DNA of 64,000 bases from DAOUET01 sp034430155 (GCA_034430155.1 DAOUET010000092.1:62001-126000), one strand, 5' to 3'. Shown: positions 16,078 through 25,409, counted from the stretch's first letter. Notes: generated by a model from the letters alone, not told the origin. Translations and numbers: made by a program.

Positions 16078-18396
16078 TCATGCCGTTTCGGTTACTTCAC
16101 CTTGGCTAACCTGGTCTAAGGGATATTGTTCTTCACATTGGGTGCACTGAGCAGTGTCTTTATTGGCTACCACTAACAAACCTCCACAGTTGGGACATGG
16201 TGTTGGTAGTGGGCGTTTCCAGGAAGTAAAGTCACATTCTGGATAATTAGCGCAACCATAGAAAGTCCGCCCCCTTTTAGTCTTCCGTTCAACAAGTTCT
16301 CCACCATCCTTTGGACAACTGACCCCGATCTTTTCGAGGATAGGCTCAGTATGGCGGCATTTCGGGAAGTTGCTGCAGCTGATGAATTTACCATATCGCC
16401 CCCATCTGATAACCAGTTCGTGACCACACTCCGGGCATGCCCTACCGATTGACTCCGGCTCTTGTTTCACCTCCGGCATTTCTTCCTGAGCCCGTTCAAC
16501 CTCTTCCGAAAAAGATCCGTAAAAATCACGGACAACCTTTACCCAGGGTTCATCACCAGAAGCAATACGATCCAGATCCTCTTCCATATGGGCAGTGAAG
16601 TTGACATCAACAATATCTGGGAAGTAATTAACCAACAAATCATTGACGATAAAGCCCGTCTCTGTAGGGACGAGACGCTTACTCTCCCGAAACACATAAC
16701 CACGCTGCTGCAATGTGCTGAGAATTGGAGCATAGGTGGATGGACGGCCAATTCCGTTTTCTTCAAGCGTACGGACCAAGGAAGCCTCAGAATATCTGGG
16801 TGGAGGCTGGGTAAAATGCTGCTCGGGAAGCAGTTGCAGCAGATCCTGCTTCTGCCCTTCAATCAGGTCAGAAGGTATGCGGGTATCTCCATTCTCCTCT
16901 TGAACCTGATCTTCATCCCGAGCCTCTTCGTAGACGATTAGAAAGCCTTGGAAACGGATTGTAGAACCAGAAGCCCTGAACATGTATTCATGATACTCGC
17001 TTTTACCAGTCACCTCCACTGTTAACGTATCGTATTTCGCCGCTGACATCTGGGATGCTAAAAACCGCTTCCAAATCAGCTGGTACAAGCGATAGAGATT
17101 GCGATTGAGATATTGTTTAATGGCCTCAGGTTTTCTCATAACCGAGGTAGGACGGATAGCCTCATGCGCTTCTTGGGCTCCACGAGATTTAGTGTGGTAA
17201 ATCGGGGCTTCGGGGGGCATGAATTCTTCCCCATAATTACGAGTGATATAAAGCCTGGCTTCCTTTTGTGCCAGTTCTGAAATATTGGTCGAATCGGTGC
17301 GCATATAGGTGATCAAACCGACACTGCCCTCTTCTCCTAAATCAACACCTTCATAGAGTTGTTGAGCTAGTGCCATCGTCCGGCGAGCGGTGAAACCTAA
17401 GCGGCGAGAAGCTTCTTGTTGTAAGGTGCTGGTGGTGAATGGAGGTGACGGGTTGCGGTGGCGTTCCCCACGCTTGACACTACTGATCGCGTAACCGGCT
17501 AACTCCATGTCATTCAGAAGCGGTTGGACCTCCATTTCATTACCAAAGGCAGGTTCTTCCTGATCCAGGCGTACTAACTTGGCAATGAAGCTATCTTTTC
17601 TGCCTTCGGGTTGGAACTCAGCTCTGATGGTCCAGTATTCTTCCGGCACAAAGGACTCAATTTCCCGTTCCCGCTCTACCACCAGGCGCAAGGCGACCGA
17701 TTGCACTCGGCCCGCTGAGAGGCGACTGCGCACCTTATTCCACAGGATCGGGCTGATTTGGTAGCCAACCAGACGGTCTAACACACGGCGCGCCTGTTGG
17801 GCATCCACCAGGTCCATATTTATTCCTCGGGGTTGGGCAAAAGCATCCCTTACGGCGGGTTCGGTTATCTCGTGAAAAACTACCCGGCGAGTGTTTTTCG
17901 GATCCATTTCGGTTGATTCGAGAAGGTGCCAGGCTATGGCTTCACCCTCACGGTCGGGGTCTGTAGCCAAATAAATATGCTCGGCCGACTTCGCCAGGGA
18001 TTTGATCTCCTTGACAACTGGGCGCTTTTCATTAGGCACCCGGTACTTCGGGGTAAAGTTATTATCGATGTCTACCGAGAGTTGGGATTTTAAAAGATCA
18101 CGCACGTGACCTACCGAGGCTTTCACAGTATAGCCATCTCCAAGAAATCGGCCAACCGTACGCGCCTTAGCAGGTGATTCCACGATCACCAGCTTTCCGG
18201 AGCGCTTGTTCTTATTATTGTGAGTGTTTTTGGGCGGGACCAGCCCTTCGTGGGCAGGGGTGCGTCCCATTCGAAAGACTGTCGTTCCACATACTGCACA
18301 CGTCCCTCGCGTACCTGCGCCTCCCGAGGCTGTGAATTCTGCTCGAGGGTTTACAATTTCACGTTTGGTTTTACATTTTACACAATAAGCTTCCAA
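16078..18396 (-). CDS. topA: DNA topoisomerase I with N-terminal Cys-rich module
   Basis: This 772-residue type IA topoisomerase relaxes negative supercoils. The start is taken as TTG at 18396: GAGGAA lies six bases upstream, and longer readings run into a repeat element. Residues 1-45 form an extra zinc module (YCVKCKTKRE...GTCAVCGTTVFRMG, similar to DUF5679 domains I recall in Chloroflexota). TOPRIM follows (KLVIVESPAKARTVGRFLG, ~65; ATDPDREGEAIAWHLL), then the cleavage domain with active-site Tyr in GLITYMRTDST (~360). Three C-terminal zinc fingers each start with CPxC or CPxxGG (~660-760). The 95-bp repeat ends about 35 bases upstream of the start, so a promoter inside or beyond the repeat would be needed. 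Confidence 0.95.
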   Translation of the reverse strand: MEAYCVKCKTKREIVNPRAEFTASGGAGTRGTCAVCGTTVFRMGRTPAHEGLVPPKNTHNNKNKRSGKLVIVESPAKARTVGRFLGDGYTVKASVGHVRDLLKSQLSVDIDNNFTPKYRVPNEKRPVVKEIKSLAKSAEHIYLATDPDREGEAIAWHLLESTEMDPKNTRRVVFHEITEPAVRDAFAQPRGINMDLVDAQQARRVLDRLVGYQISPILWNKVRSRLSAGRVQSVALRLVVEREREIESFVPEEYWTIRAEFQPEGRKDSFIAKLVRLDQEEPAFGNEMEVQPLLNDMELAGYAISSVKRGERHRNPSPPFTTSTLQQEASRRLGFTARRTMALAQQLYEGVDLGEEGSVGLITYMRTDSTNISELAQKEARLYITRNYGEEFMPPEAPIYHTKSRGAQEAHEAIRPTSVMRKPEAIKQYLNRNLYRLYQLIWKRFLASQMSAAKYDTLTVEVTGKSEYHEYMFRASGSTIRFQGFLIVYEEARDEDQVQEENGDTRIPSDLIEGQKQDLLQLLPEQHFTQPPPRYSEASLVRTLEENGIGRPSTYAPILSTLQQRGYVFRESKRLVPTETGFIVNDLLVNYFPDIVDVNFTAHMEEDLDRIASGDEPWVKVVRDFYGSFSEEVERAQEEMPEVKQEPESIGRACPECGHELVIRWGRYGKFISCSNFPKCRHTEPILEKIGVSCPKDGGELVERKTKRGRTFYGCANYPECDFTSWKRPLPTPCPNCGGLLVVANKDTAQCTQCEEQYPLDQVSQGEVTETA

Positions 18397-18430
18397 AATG
18401 ATTTCCTCACTATACCGAATAATATTTATA

Positions 18431-18522
18431 GGACTTACCCAGTTGGTGGGAGGATGGGGGTGTTTGGGCGGGCGTTGCCCGCCCAAACACCCCCGATTTT
18501 CCCTTGAACTGCGTAACAACTA
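18431..18522. repeat. MITE-like palindromic repeat, copy A (upstream of topA)
   Basis: This ~92-base element has inverted ends (GGACTTACCCAGTT on the left, AACTGCGTAAC on the right) and a central palindrome: GGGGGTGTTTGGGCGGGC, three-base spacer, GCCCGCCCAAACACCCCC (18456-18494). A second copy, reverse-complemented, lies at 33363-33455. The 7-base sequence ATTTATA occurs directly on both sides (18424-18430 and 18523-18529) and may be a target-site duplication. It fills the gap between the manC stop and the topA start, where the hairpin could terminate manC transcripts. It has no coding capacity, as expected for a non-autonomous element. Confidence 0.8.
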
Positions 18523-18524
18523 AT

Positions 18525-19628
18525 TTATACATAGTCATGATTGACTTTTTCTAATTTTCTTACGATTTGGCGTACTCTCTGCGCTTGGTCTACACGACAG
18601 ATTAACAACACATCCTCTGTATCTACAACGACCAAGTCCTTGACTCCGATCGTCACAATCAAACGTCGTTCCTGGTCGACATAAACCAAGGATTTGTGGG
18701 TGTCCAAGCCTACATGTTGACCACCCATGACAATATTGCCGTTCTCATCACCAGGAAGCACATCGAATAGCGCATCCCAGCTGCCTACATCGCTCCAATT
18801 CAGCCCTTCAGCCGGGATCACAGCTACATTGCGGGCTTTTTCCATGATGCCGTAATCGATCGTCTCCGGTTCAATCCCGCTCCAAATACCTTCGAGAACT
18901 TCGCGTTGCTGGGGTGTATTTAAGGCTTGGGAGACTTGCGCTAACCCCGTTGAGAGTGCAGGCATTTGGCGGTTGAATTCTTCGAGGATCCTATCAACCC
19001 GCCAGACAAACATGCCTGAGTTCCAGTAATGGTCACCCGCTTCGAGCATCTCCTTAGCCAGCTTAGCATTGGGTTTCTCTTTGAAGCGCAAAACCCGGTA
19101 GGCTTGTTTGCCTCGATAAGTTCCCAACATTTCACCCCGTTGGATATAGCCATATCCAGTAGCTATGTAAGTCGGGACGATTCCTAAAGTGACTAAATAT
19201 CCGTCAAGGGCGATCTCCTGGGCAGTTAGTAACAAACCACGGAAGCGCCCTTCATTTCCAATGAAATGGTCTGCTGTCAGAACCGCCATAATCGCCCGGG
19301 GGTCTCGCATCTGCAATGCGATCGCAGCCAGCCCAACGACAGAGGCAGTGCCACGAGGCAGGGGCTCTAACAAAAAGTTCTCGCCGGGAACTTGCGAACA
19401 TTGTTCACGCAACTGAGCAGCTTGATTGGCAACTGTGACCACCAAAATCCTCTCAGGAGGAAATACTCCTTGAAGGCGTTCCACAGAGGTCTGGAATAGG
19501 CTGCGATCACCTATCAATTGCAACATCTGTTTCGGATGCGCCTGTCGAGATAAAGGCCAAAGGCGCGTGCCCCCGCCTCCAGCCATAATTACAGCGTAAT
19601 AATGATCCGAACTCACACTCTTATTCAT
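18525..19628 (-). CDS. manC: Mannose-1-phosphate guanylyltransferase
   Basis: This 367-residue nucleotidyltransferase makes GDP-mannose from mannose-1-phosphate and GTP for surface glycans. It has the N-terminal MAGGGGTRLWPLSRQAHPKQ (nucleotide loop and Lys), LLEPLPRGTA, VLTADHFI (metal Asp), RFKEKPNAKLAKEM (sugar-phosphate site), WNSGMFVWR and LNWSDVGSWDAL. A C-terminal left-handed-helix remnant ends the protein; there is no fused cupin isomerase, so it is the mono-functional form. Start Met at 19628 overlaps the dprA stop by eight bases, with GGATC upstream as a weak ribosome binding site. The repeat element begins just after its stop. Confidence 0.9.
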   Translation of the reverse strand: MNKSVSSDHYYAVIMAGGGGTRLWPLSRQAHPKQMLQLIGDRSLFQTSVERLQGVFPPERILVVTVANQAAQLREQCSQVPGENFLLEPLPRGTASVVGLAAIALQMRDPRAIMAVLTADHFIGNEGRFRGLLLTAQEIALDGYLVTLGIVPTYIATGYGYIQRGEMLGTYRGKQAYRVLRFKEKPNAKLAKEMLEAGDHYWNSGMFVWRVDRILEEFNRQMPALSTGLAQVSQALNTPQQREVLEGIWSGIEPETIDYGIMEKARNVAVIPAEGLNWSDVGSWDALFDVLPGDENGNIVMGGQHVGLDTHKSLVYVDQERRLIVTIGVKDLVVVDTEDVLLICRVDQAQRVRQIVRKLEKVNHDYV

Positions 19629-20727
19629 AGGGTGATCCAACTTCCCGTACCGCAACGTAATTCATGCCACCAACCTGGCGCACCATGCCTTTCAACTCCA
19701 TCAAAGCCAAGGTAGCCGTTACCTTTTCTATAGGCATGTCAGTCCGCGCTCTTATTTCGTCTACATGTAGTGGTTCATGGCTAAGCACCTCAAAAAGCTG
19801 GGCTTCAACGGCATCTCCAGGCAATACCACTCGAGCTGCTCGATGCTCTGTAACCATGGCCAAATCAAGAATCTCCAGGATTTCTCTAGGGTCTGACAAT
19901 AAATAAGCGCCATCCTGAATCAGCCGGTTGGTGCCCTGGCTCTGTGGAGCAGTAATTTTACCAGGTAATGCAAAAACTTCCCGACCTTGGTCCGCTGCGA
20001 ATGAGGCTGTTATCAATGCGCCGCTATTGCTCCCGGCTTCTACAACTATCACAGCCATGGACAGGCCGGAAATAATCCGGTTTCGGGGTGGAAAGTTAGA
20101 GGCTTCAGGTGGCGTACCAGGGGCGTAATCACTGATAAGGCAGCCCTGTGTGATAATCTGTTCTGCCAGACGGCGATTTTCTGGCGGATAAATCCGATCA
20201 ATACCACTTCCCAACACGGCCAAAGTACGCCCACCAGCATTCAAAGCCGCCTGATGAGCAACGCCATCTACACCGCGGGCCAATCCACTAACCACAGTCA
20301 CACCGCTGCGGGCTAATGTTTCAGCGATATCTTCAGCAGCCTGGCGTCCATAAGCTGTCATGCGGCGCGTTCCAACAATGGCTACGCTCCATTCATCCTC
20401 CAGGCGCAGTTCTCCACGCAAATATAGCACCGGGGGAGGCTGGTCGATCTCCTTAAGGCGGTGTGGGTAGGTTTCGTCTTCCCAGGTAAGGACGGTGATC
20501 CCCTGAGATTGAACCTTATCCCAGATCTTCTCAAGGGATACACTGGAGCGTAAATTGACTAAGTTGCTGACAATCTTATCGCTCAATCCTGCGCGTCGTA
20601 AAGCCTCAGGCGGTGCCTGCCAAGCTATCTCTGCCTGACCGAAGTAATCCAAGAGTGCCTTGAATCGTACTGCACCTATACCTTTGACCAGGGAGAAAGC
20701 AATCCAATATAGCCGGGAGTCGTCCAA
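19621..20727 (-). CDS. dprA: DNA processing protein DprA
   Basis: This 368-residue RecA loader for incoming single-stranded DNA in natural transformation is widely conserved beyond competent species. An N-terminal helix-hairpin-helix/SAM-like part (LVKGIGAVRFKALLDYFG) precedes the Rossmann-like core. The core has VAIVGTRRMTAYGRQAAEDI (~120), VVSGLARGVDGVAHQAAL, LAVLGSGIDRIYPPENRRLA, and NFPPRNRIISGLSMAVIVVE. A C-terminal winged helix (~300-360, PLHVDEIRARTDMPIEKVTA) completes the full-length form. It lies between rimM and manC on the minus strand and overlaps manC by eight bases. Confidence 0.93.
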   Translation of the reverse strand: MDDSRLYWIAFSLVKGIGAVRFKALLDYFGQAEIAWQAPPEALRRAGLSDKIVSNLVNLRSSVSLEKIWDKVQSQGITVLTWEDETYPHRLKEIDQPPPVLYLRGELRLEDEWSVAIVGTRRMTAYGRQAAEDIAETLARSGVTVVSGLARGVDGVAHQAALNAGGRTLAVLGSGIDRIYPPENRRLAEQIITQGCLISDYAPGTPPEASNFPPRNRIISGLSMAVIVVEAGSNSGALITASFAADQGREVFALPGKITAPQSQGTNRLIQDGAYLLSDPREILEILDLAMVTEHRAARVVLPGDAVEAQLFEVLSHEPLHVDEIRARTDMPIEKVTATLALMELKGMVRQVGGMNYVAVREVGSPYE

Positions 20728-20854
20728 AACCCACCCCCTTCTACAATATCCGACCTTTCATATCCAGACCGGGGAGAGAATACCACATCACTTCCATCGA
20801 TGTCAAGCTTACCAATTGAGTGGGTGTATATCAGATTGGGAGTAAGTTCGCCAA

Positions 20855-21439
20855 CTACCCCCAGTCTGGGGAGGAATTCGGCAAAATCCCCGGCATAAGA
20901 TGGACCCGCATCTCACCCTTCTCAAGGTCTATGCCTAAAATAACTTCATCAACGGCGGGTAATAAAATATCAGGCCCGTCCTGCTGTGCTACTACATAGA
21001 CATCGTTAGCACCCGTTTCAAGGATTTCGGTCACCAAGCCTAAGCGCTCACCAACCTCTGTGGTCACTCGCAAGCCTAAGATTTGATGGTGATAATAATC
21101 ACCTTCCGGTAACGCCGGACGGTCATCAGCTCGCACATGTACAATCTGGTTGCGGAAACCTCCAACACGCTCCCGATCTAGAATGTCTTCGAACCCCACT
21201 AACAAGGCCTGATTATGCCAGCGACAGCTGCGAAGTTTCATAGGCTGGTGCTGGGAGCCGATATACACTATCACGCCAGGTTTCAAGCGCTCAGGGAAAT
21301 CTGTCAGTACGTCCATTAAGATCTCCCCATGGACACTGTGCGGGCGACATAACCTCCCAACCGCCAAGAAGACAGGCTCGCCCTTGAGAGGCGAGCCTGA
21401 AGGGTTATCCTCTTGATTGGTCGCCATGCGTGGATTCAT
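20855..21439 (-). CDS. rimM: Ribosome maturation factor RimM
   Basis: This 194-residue 16S rRNA processing protein binds ribosomal protein S19 in the 30S head. The N-terminal barrel has LAVGRLCRPHSVHGEILMDV (residues ~27-46) and the PRC-barrel follows, with EGDYYHHQILGLRVTTEVGERLGLV and NDVYVVAQ. Starting at 21439 gives an ATGA overlap with the khpA stop, which indicates coupling; a second Met (MATNQED, 21427) is also possible. The usual neighbours trmD and rplS do not follow; dprA does. Confidence 0.92.
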   Translation of the reverse strand: MNPRMATNQEDNPSGSPLKGEPVFLAVGRLCRPHSVHGEILMDVLTDFPERLKPGVIVYIGSQHQPMKLRSCRWHNQALLVGFEDILDRERVGGFRNQIVHVRADDRPALPEGDYYHHQILGLRVTTEVGERLGLVTEILETGANDVYVVAQQDGPDILLPAVDEVILGIDLEKGEMRVHLMPGILPNSSPDWG

Positions 21440-21675
21440 CGCGGTTCTATGATATTAAGGGTGGCTCGTTTGCCCTCACGGGCTGCAGCTACTCGCAGGA
21501 GTGCCCTTATGGCGTTGGCCACCCGTCCACCTTTCCCAATCACCCGGCCCATATCCTCTTTTGAAACCTGGAGGCGCACTTCCACATTACTAGAGCCCCT
21601 TCCCCCTTGGGACACAATTACCTGGGTTGGATCATCCACCAAAGAACGAGCGATAAATTCGACCAAATCTTGCAC
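21436..21675 (-). CDS. khpA: KH-domain RNA-binding protein KhpA
   Basis: This 79-residue single type-II KH domain (YlqC family) has the RNA-binding loop RVIGKGGRVANAIRALL at residues ~45-61. KhpA pairs with KhpB in Firmicutes and binds small and messenger RNAs. It is the classic neighbour of rpsP and rimM. Its stop overlaps the rimM start (ATGA). AGGTGAG just upstream of the ATG at 21675 (GGAGGTGAGCC around 21682) is a good ribosome binding site. Confidence 0.92.
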   Translation of the reverse strand: MQDLVEFIARSLVDDPTQVIVSQGGRGSSNVEVRLQVSKEDMGRVIGKGGRVANAIRALLRVAAAREGKRATLNIIEPR

Positions 21676-21778
21676 GGCTCACCTCCGTAAAATCTCAGAG
21701 AAAGGACAGCCTGATACCCATTGATATTAGATCATAGAGCCCGGCATCCAATAATAGCGATGCAGGAAGACGTGGAGA

Positions 21779-22165
21779 TCAATCTTCAGATTCAACCGTC
21801 TGCTTGGCTTTTGAAGATGGCGTTGGATGGCGGGTCTGGGGGCTACCAGTGCGCTGCTCTTCAGCTTTGGTAGCTTCCTGCATAAGCGTTTCTAAGGACT
21901 CGCCAGCCTGAAAACGTTCATAGCGTTCAAACAAGCCAGTCCGTTCAAGAATTTTTTTAACGGAATCACTAGGTTGAGCGCCATTGCTCAACCATTTATA
22001 GATCAAATCCTCTTTTAGCTGGATTGTTTCAGGCTCAGTGCGGGGGTTATAAACGCCCACAGCTTCTAAGAATCGCCCATCTCGGGGGCTTTCTTTGTCC
22101 GCCGCTACAATTCGGTAACTTGGCTGGTTTTTAGCGCCTACACGGCGCAATCGTAAACGAACCAT
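21779..22165 (-). CDS. rpsP: 30S ribosomal protein S16
   Basis: This 128-residue protein starts at the ATG at 22165, which gives the family N-terminus MVRLRLRRVGAKNQPSYRIV; the longer open frame upstream is not supported. The core (residues 1-80) has DKESPRDGRFLEAVGVYNPR and YKWLSNGAQPSDSVKKILER. A charged, Pro/Thr-rich tail of ~40 residues extends beyond the usual length, as in several phyla. It is the first gene of an rpsP-khpA-rimM unit, with ffh 275 bases upstream on the same strand. The gap to ffh holds a small GCCGAAA-AGGA-TTTCGGC hairpin at 22291-22308 and no gene. Confidence 0.95.
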   Translation of the reverse strand: MVRLRLRRVGAKNQPSYRIVAADKESPRDGRFLEAVGVYNPRTEPETIQLKEDLIYKWLSNGAQPSDSVKKILERTGLFERYERFQAGESLETLMQEATKAEEQRTGSPQTRHPTPSSKAKQTVESED

Positions 22166-22440
22166 GGAATCTTTTTCTCCTTCAAGTTGACAAGTATTTA
22201 GATCTATATTTGCCCGGTAACCAGCCAGCGTAAGGGTGAGCGTGGAAGGAAGCGCAAGACCGCCGGTGTCGCCTGGCATCAATGCGATTTGCCGAAAAGG
22301 ATTTCGGCCATCACTATTTTAACGAAAAAACATGATTAAAGAACCTAATAATTTACGAATTACAAACAACCTGCTTCTGCATATAGCAAAAACCTCGAGC
22401 AAGGTGCAACCAACTCAAACACAGAAGGTGGTCAATAAGG

Positions 22441-23763
22441 TTATCCAAATAAGCGTGGCAGGCTTCGAACGCCAGATTTTCGTATGGATTTAAATAAACG
22501 ATGGGCTTCTCGATACTGTTTTATGAGCCGATTAACATCTTGGACATCCGTGCCCGATCCTCTAGCAATACGACGCCGTCGGCTAGCATTTAATATTTTG
22601 GGGTTCCTGCGCTCCTCAGGTGTCATCGAATTAATGACAGCTTCAGTTATTTTGAGTTGTTTCTCAGCTTCTTGAGGGGAGATCGAGCGGGCCATCTGAC
22701 CCATCCCTCCAGGTAGCATCTCAAGCAGCTGGCCAATTGGTCCCATCTTGCGTACCTGACGAAGCTGGTCAGCGAAATCCTGCAAGGTAAACTCGCCAGA
22801 CATCAATTTTTCAGCCTGCTTACGGGCGGTTTCCTGGTCAAAAGTAGCCTCGGCCTTCTCAATCAAGCCGATAACATCGCCCATGCCCAAAATCCGGGAG
22901 GAGAGGCGACCTGGGTCAAAGAATTCCAGTGCATCCAAGCTTTCACCAGTGCCCAGCAATTTAATCGGCACGCCAGTGACCGACCGGATGGAGATAGCCG
23001 CCCCCCCGCGGGCATCACCATCCATTTTGGTCAGGATTAAGCCAGTCAGAGGAACTGCATCCCGGAATCCTTTAGCGATATTGACGGCTTCTTGACCGAT
23101 CATAGCATCAACCACCAGAAGCACCTCAACCGGTTCTACGCGGCCTTGGATAGCCCGGATCTCGTCCATCAGCTCATCATCGAGCTGCGATCTACCAGCG
23201 GTGTCAAGTATTACCACACTAAAACCACCATTAAGTGCTTTCTCTCGAGCTCTGGCCGCTAACTCCGGTGGTTTAGTCTTGGGTTCGGCATAGACTGGCA
23301 CATTCAAACGCTCACCCAAAGTTTCCAACTGACGTACAGCCGCCGGTCGGTATGGGTCAGCCGCGACCATCATAACACGTTCACCCTGGGAACGCAGGTA
23401 GCGAGCCATTTTCCCAGCCATCGTCGTCTTACCGGAGCCTTGCAATCCCACCAGCATCAGCAGGCGCGGGCGCGGTCCGCTCAAGTTTAAGCGTTCAGGG
23501 TCACCTAATGTAGCGATCAACTCCTCATTAACGATCTTAATGACCTGTTGTGCCGGATTTAAAGCCTTCGAGACTTCAGAACCGACAGCTCGTTCACGTA
23601 GGCGACCCACCAAGTCTTTAACAACCGTATAATTAACATCAGCCTCCAGCAACGCCAGGCGCACTTCTCGCAGAGCAACGTCAACGTCGCTTTCCGATAG
23701 CTTGCCGCGCCGGCGCAACTGTGTGAAGACCTCATTGAGTCGATCGGTCAAATTCTCAAACAT
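22441..23763 (-). CDS. ffh: Signal recognition particle protein Ffh
   Basis: This 440-residue SRP54 GTPase guides nascent membrane proteins to the translocon. N domain (1-90), then the GTPase: GLQGSGKTTMAGKMARYL (G1, ~105), DPYRPAAVRQL, ILDTAGRSQLDDELM (G3, ~188), TKMDGDARGGAAIS (G4, ~245). The methionine-rich M domain (~300-430) has LPGGMGQMARSI, TPEERRNPKI and the 4.5S-RNA-binding SRRRRIARGSGTDVQDVNRLI. The C-terminal tail is short. It heads the ffh-rpsP-khpA-rimM-dprA-manC-topA gene string on the minus strand and is divergent from degV. Confidence 0.96.
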   Translation of the reverse strand: MFENLTDRLNEVFTQLRRRGKLSESDVDVALREVRLALLEADVNYTVVKDLVGRLRERAVGSEVSKALNPAQQVIKIVNEELIATLGDPERLNLSGPRPRLLMLVGLQGSGKTTMAGKMARYLRSQGERVMMVAADPYRPAAVRQLETLGERLNVPVYAEPKTKPPELAARAREKALNGGFSVVILDTAGRSQLDDELMDEIRAIQGRVEPVEVLLVVDAMIGQEAVNIAKGFRDAVPLTGLILTKMDGDARGGAAISIRSVTGVPIKLLGTGESLDALEFFDPGRLSSRILGMGDVIGLIEKAEATFDQETARKQAEKLMSGEFTLQDFADQLRQVRKMGPIGQLLEMLPGGMGQMARSISPQEAEKQLKITEAVINSMTPEERRNPKILNASRRRRIARGSGTDVQDVNRLIKQYREAHRLFKSIRKSGVRSLPRLFG

Positions 23764-24001
23764 AAACCTAAACCTTATAAGCCTTGAGAGGACCCAACCT
23801 TCCCAAGGCTATTACAACCAAATTAGCATTGCATTTTAGCGTGGAAGCCAGGAATGGTCAAGGGAAGGTTAATAAATCCACTTCACAAGGATTGGTGAAC
23901 GAAACTAACCAATAACGATGGGGTTATCAAAGTTGGGGAGAAGAGTCTCACCTTCATTGGATGAGAGAGGGTCGATTTGTTTATAGGAGGAGCGAGCAAT
24001 T

Positions 24002-24850
24002 ATGTCGAAGGTTGCTATTGTCACAGACAGTACTGCTACAATCCCTCAAGAAACTCTGGATCGATATGGCATTAAAGTTGCGCCCCAGATACTCATCTGG
24101 GGAGATCAGACACTTCTTGATGGAATAGATATTCAACCCAGCGAATTCTACGACCGCCTGCAAAAAGATAAGACCAGCCCAACTACATCCCAGGTTACCC
24201 CGGCATACTTCAAACAAATTTTCGGGCAATTGTTAGAAGAAGATCATCACATCCTGGCAGTTTTAATTTCCGCAAAATTATCAGGGACCATCGAATCGGC
24301 CAATCAAGCCCTGGAATTCTTTCCAAAGGCACCTATTGAGATCGTTGACTCACAATCGGTCGCTATGGCTTTAGGCTTCCAGGTGTTAGTTGCTGCCCGG
24401 GCGGCTGAGGAGGGGGTCTCGCTGGCTGAATGTAAGGATTTGGCGGAGGCATCCATCCCTCATACGGGAGTGGTATTTGCTGTAGACACCTTAGAATACA
24501 TGCATCGCGGCGGCCGCATCGGCGGAGGAGCACGCTTTTTAGGGACAGCCTTGAATATCAAGCCAATCCTGGAGGTTAGGGACGGCCGTGTCGAAGCAGT
24601 CGAACGGGTACGCACGCGCAGGAAATCCCTTACCCGGTTGGTTGAATTGGTGGAAGAGCGCATTGATGGTCGCCAACCGGTACATTTGGCCGTGCTGCAT
24701 GCGAAAGCCCTACGAGAGGCAAAAGTCTTGTTGGCTAATGCCTGTAAGAATATTGAAACCGTAGAAACCCACCTCACAGAAGTGAGCCCGGTCCTCGGAA
24801 ATCATACCGGTCCTGGTACAATAGCTCTGGCTTACCTGGCAGGAATGTAG
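24002..24850 (+). CDS. DegV family fatty-acid-binding protein
   Basis: This 282-residue DegV (EDD fold) protein binds a fatty-acid carboxylate and in Firmicutes serves as the FakB subunit that delivers fatty acids to the kinase FakA. Visible motifs are VAIVTDSTATIPQETLDRYG at the N-terminus, TSQVTPAYFKQIF, LISAKLSGTIESANQA, VDSQSVAMALGFQV, and the late HTGPGTIAL. The ATG at 24002 has AGGAGG about 11 bases upstream. No FakA gene is seen here. It stands alone, divergent from ffh, and is followed by decayed sequence. Confidence 0.9.
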   Translation: MSKVAIVTDSTATIPQETLDRYGIKVAPQILIWGDQTLLDGIDIQPSEFYDRLQKDKTSPTTSQVTPAYFKQIFGQLLEEDHHILAVLISAKLSGTIESANQALEFFPKAPIEIVDSQSVAMALGFQVLVAARAAEEGVSLAECKDLAEASIPHTGVVFAVDTLEYMHRGGRIGGGARFLGTALNIKPILEVRDGRVEAVERVRTRRKSLTRLVELVEERIDGRQPVHLAVLHAKALREAKVLLANACKNIETVETHLTEVSPVLGNHTGPGTIALAYLAGM

Positions 24851-24879
24851 AATCACGCTCTGATAAACCAAATTTTTTT

Positions 24880-24917
24880 ACAACCTCTCGCGGATTTTAG
24901 ACGCTGCGGGAGGTTGT
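24880..24917 (+). terminator. Hairpin after degV
   Basis: A 12-base-pair stem with one G-T pair (ACAACCTCTCGC / GCGGGAGGTTGT) and a 14-base loop begins 29 bases after the degV stop. The T-run lies before rather than after the hairpin, so this is not a canonical intrinsic terminator, but its position fits a transcript end. Confidence 0.45.
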
Positions 24918-24968
24918 CGATTCCAGCCCTGTTATGGTCAAAGCGCATGCCAGGAGCTGCTGAACTAG

Positions 24969-25409
24969 CAAGCCCTGGCATTAATTTATTTACCCGGCCA
25001 GGAAAGTTACGCAGCTTACCCGCCATCTTACGATTGAGAGACGCGCTTACAGCTCATACATGCCATCGTTGACAGTTACAAGGACCGCGCTAACCTGGAC
25101 CGCACTAACCTGCAAAATATTGATGCACTGACCAAGCTTTATCCTCACCTTTCCGGATTGGTCGTTCTACCTCGTTTCAGAATTGAGGAAATCCTTTATC
25201 TGGTGGGGGAAGGTCATCTATTACCTGCTGGTAGTACGCGCTTTACAATTTCGCCTCGAGCACTATACCTCAACTATCCACTCGACGAACTGACCTCTGA
25301 TAAGTCCTTAGAAGAAAAGGATAACAGCCTACAGAAGTGGTTACAAGCCCGTATTGCCAAGAAAGGCGTGCGTTACTATGGTGAGGCGACTTTCTTATTT
25401 GATGAATAA
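24969..25409 (+). pseudogene. Remnant of an unrecognised gene, 3' part open, 5' part interrupted
   Basis: From 25038 to 25409 one frame is open and protein-like: ETRLQLIHAIVDSYKDR, then LQNIDALTKLYPHLSGLV, RFRIEEILYLVGEGHLLPAG, STRFTISPRALYLNYPLDEL and a terminus EATFLFDE. The same frame continues upstream as LALIYLPGQESYAAYPPSYD but is cut by TGA at 25035 and TAG at 24966. No ATG or ribosome binding site starts the open part; only a TTG at 25158 would, without support. I do not recognise the family. The sequence composition and its place next to a clear pseudogene point to a decaying gene rather than a short real one. Confidence 0.5.

Noticed and set aside
16462..16941. 159-residue plus-strand open frame
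   Set aside because: Antisense shadow of topA, with no start signal or family likeness.
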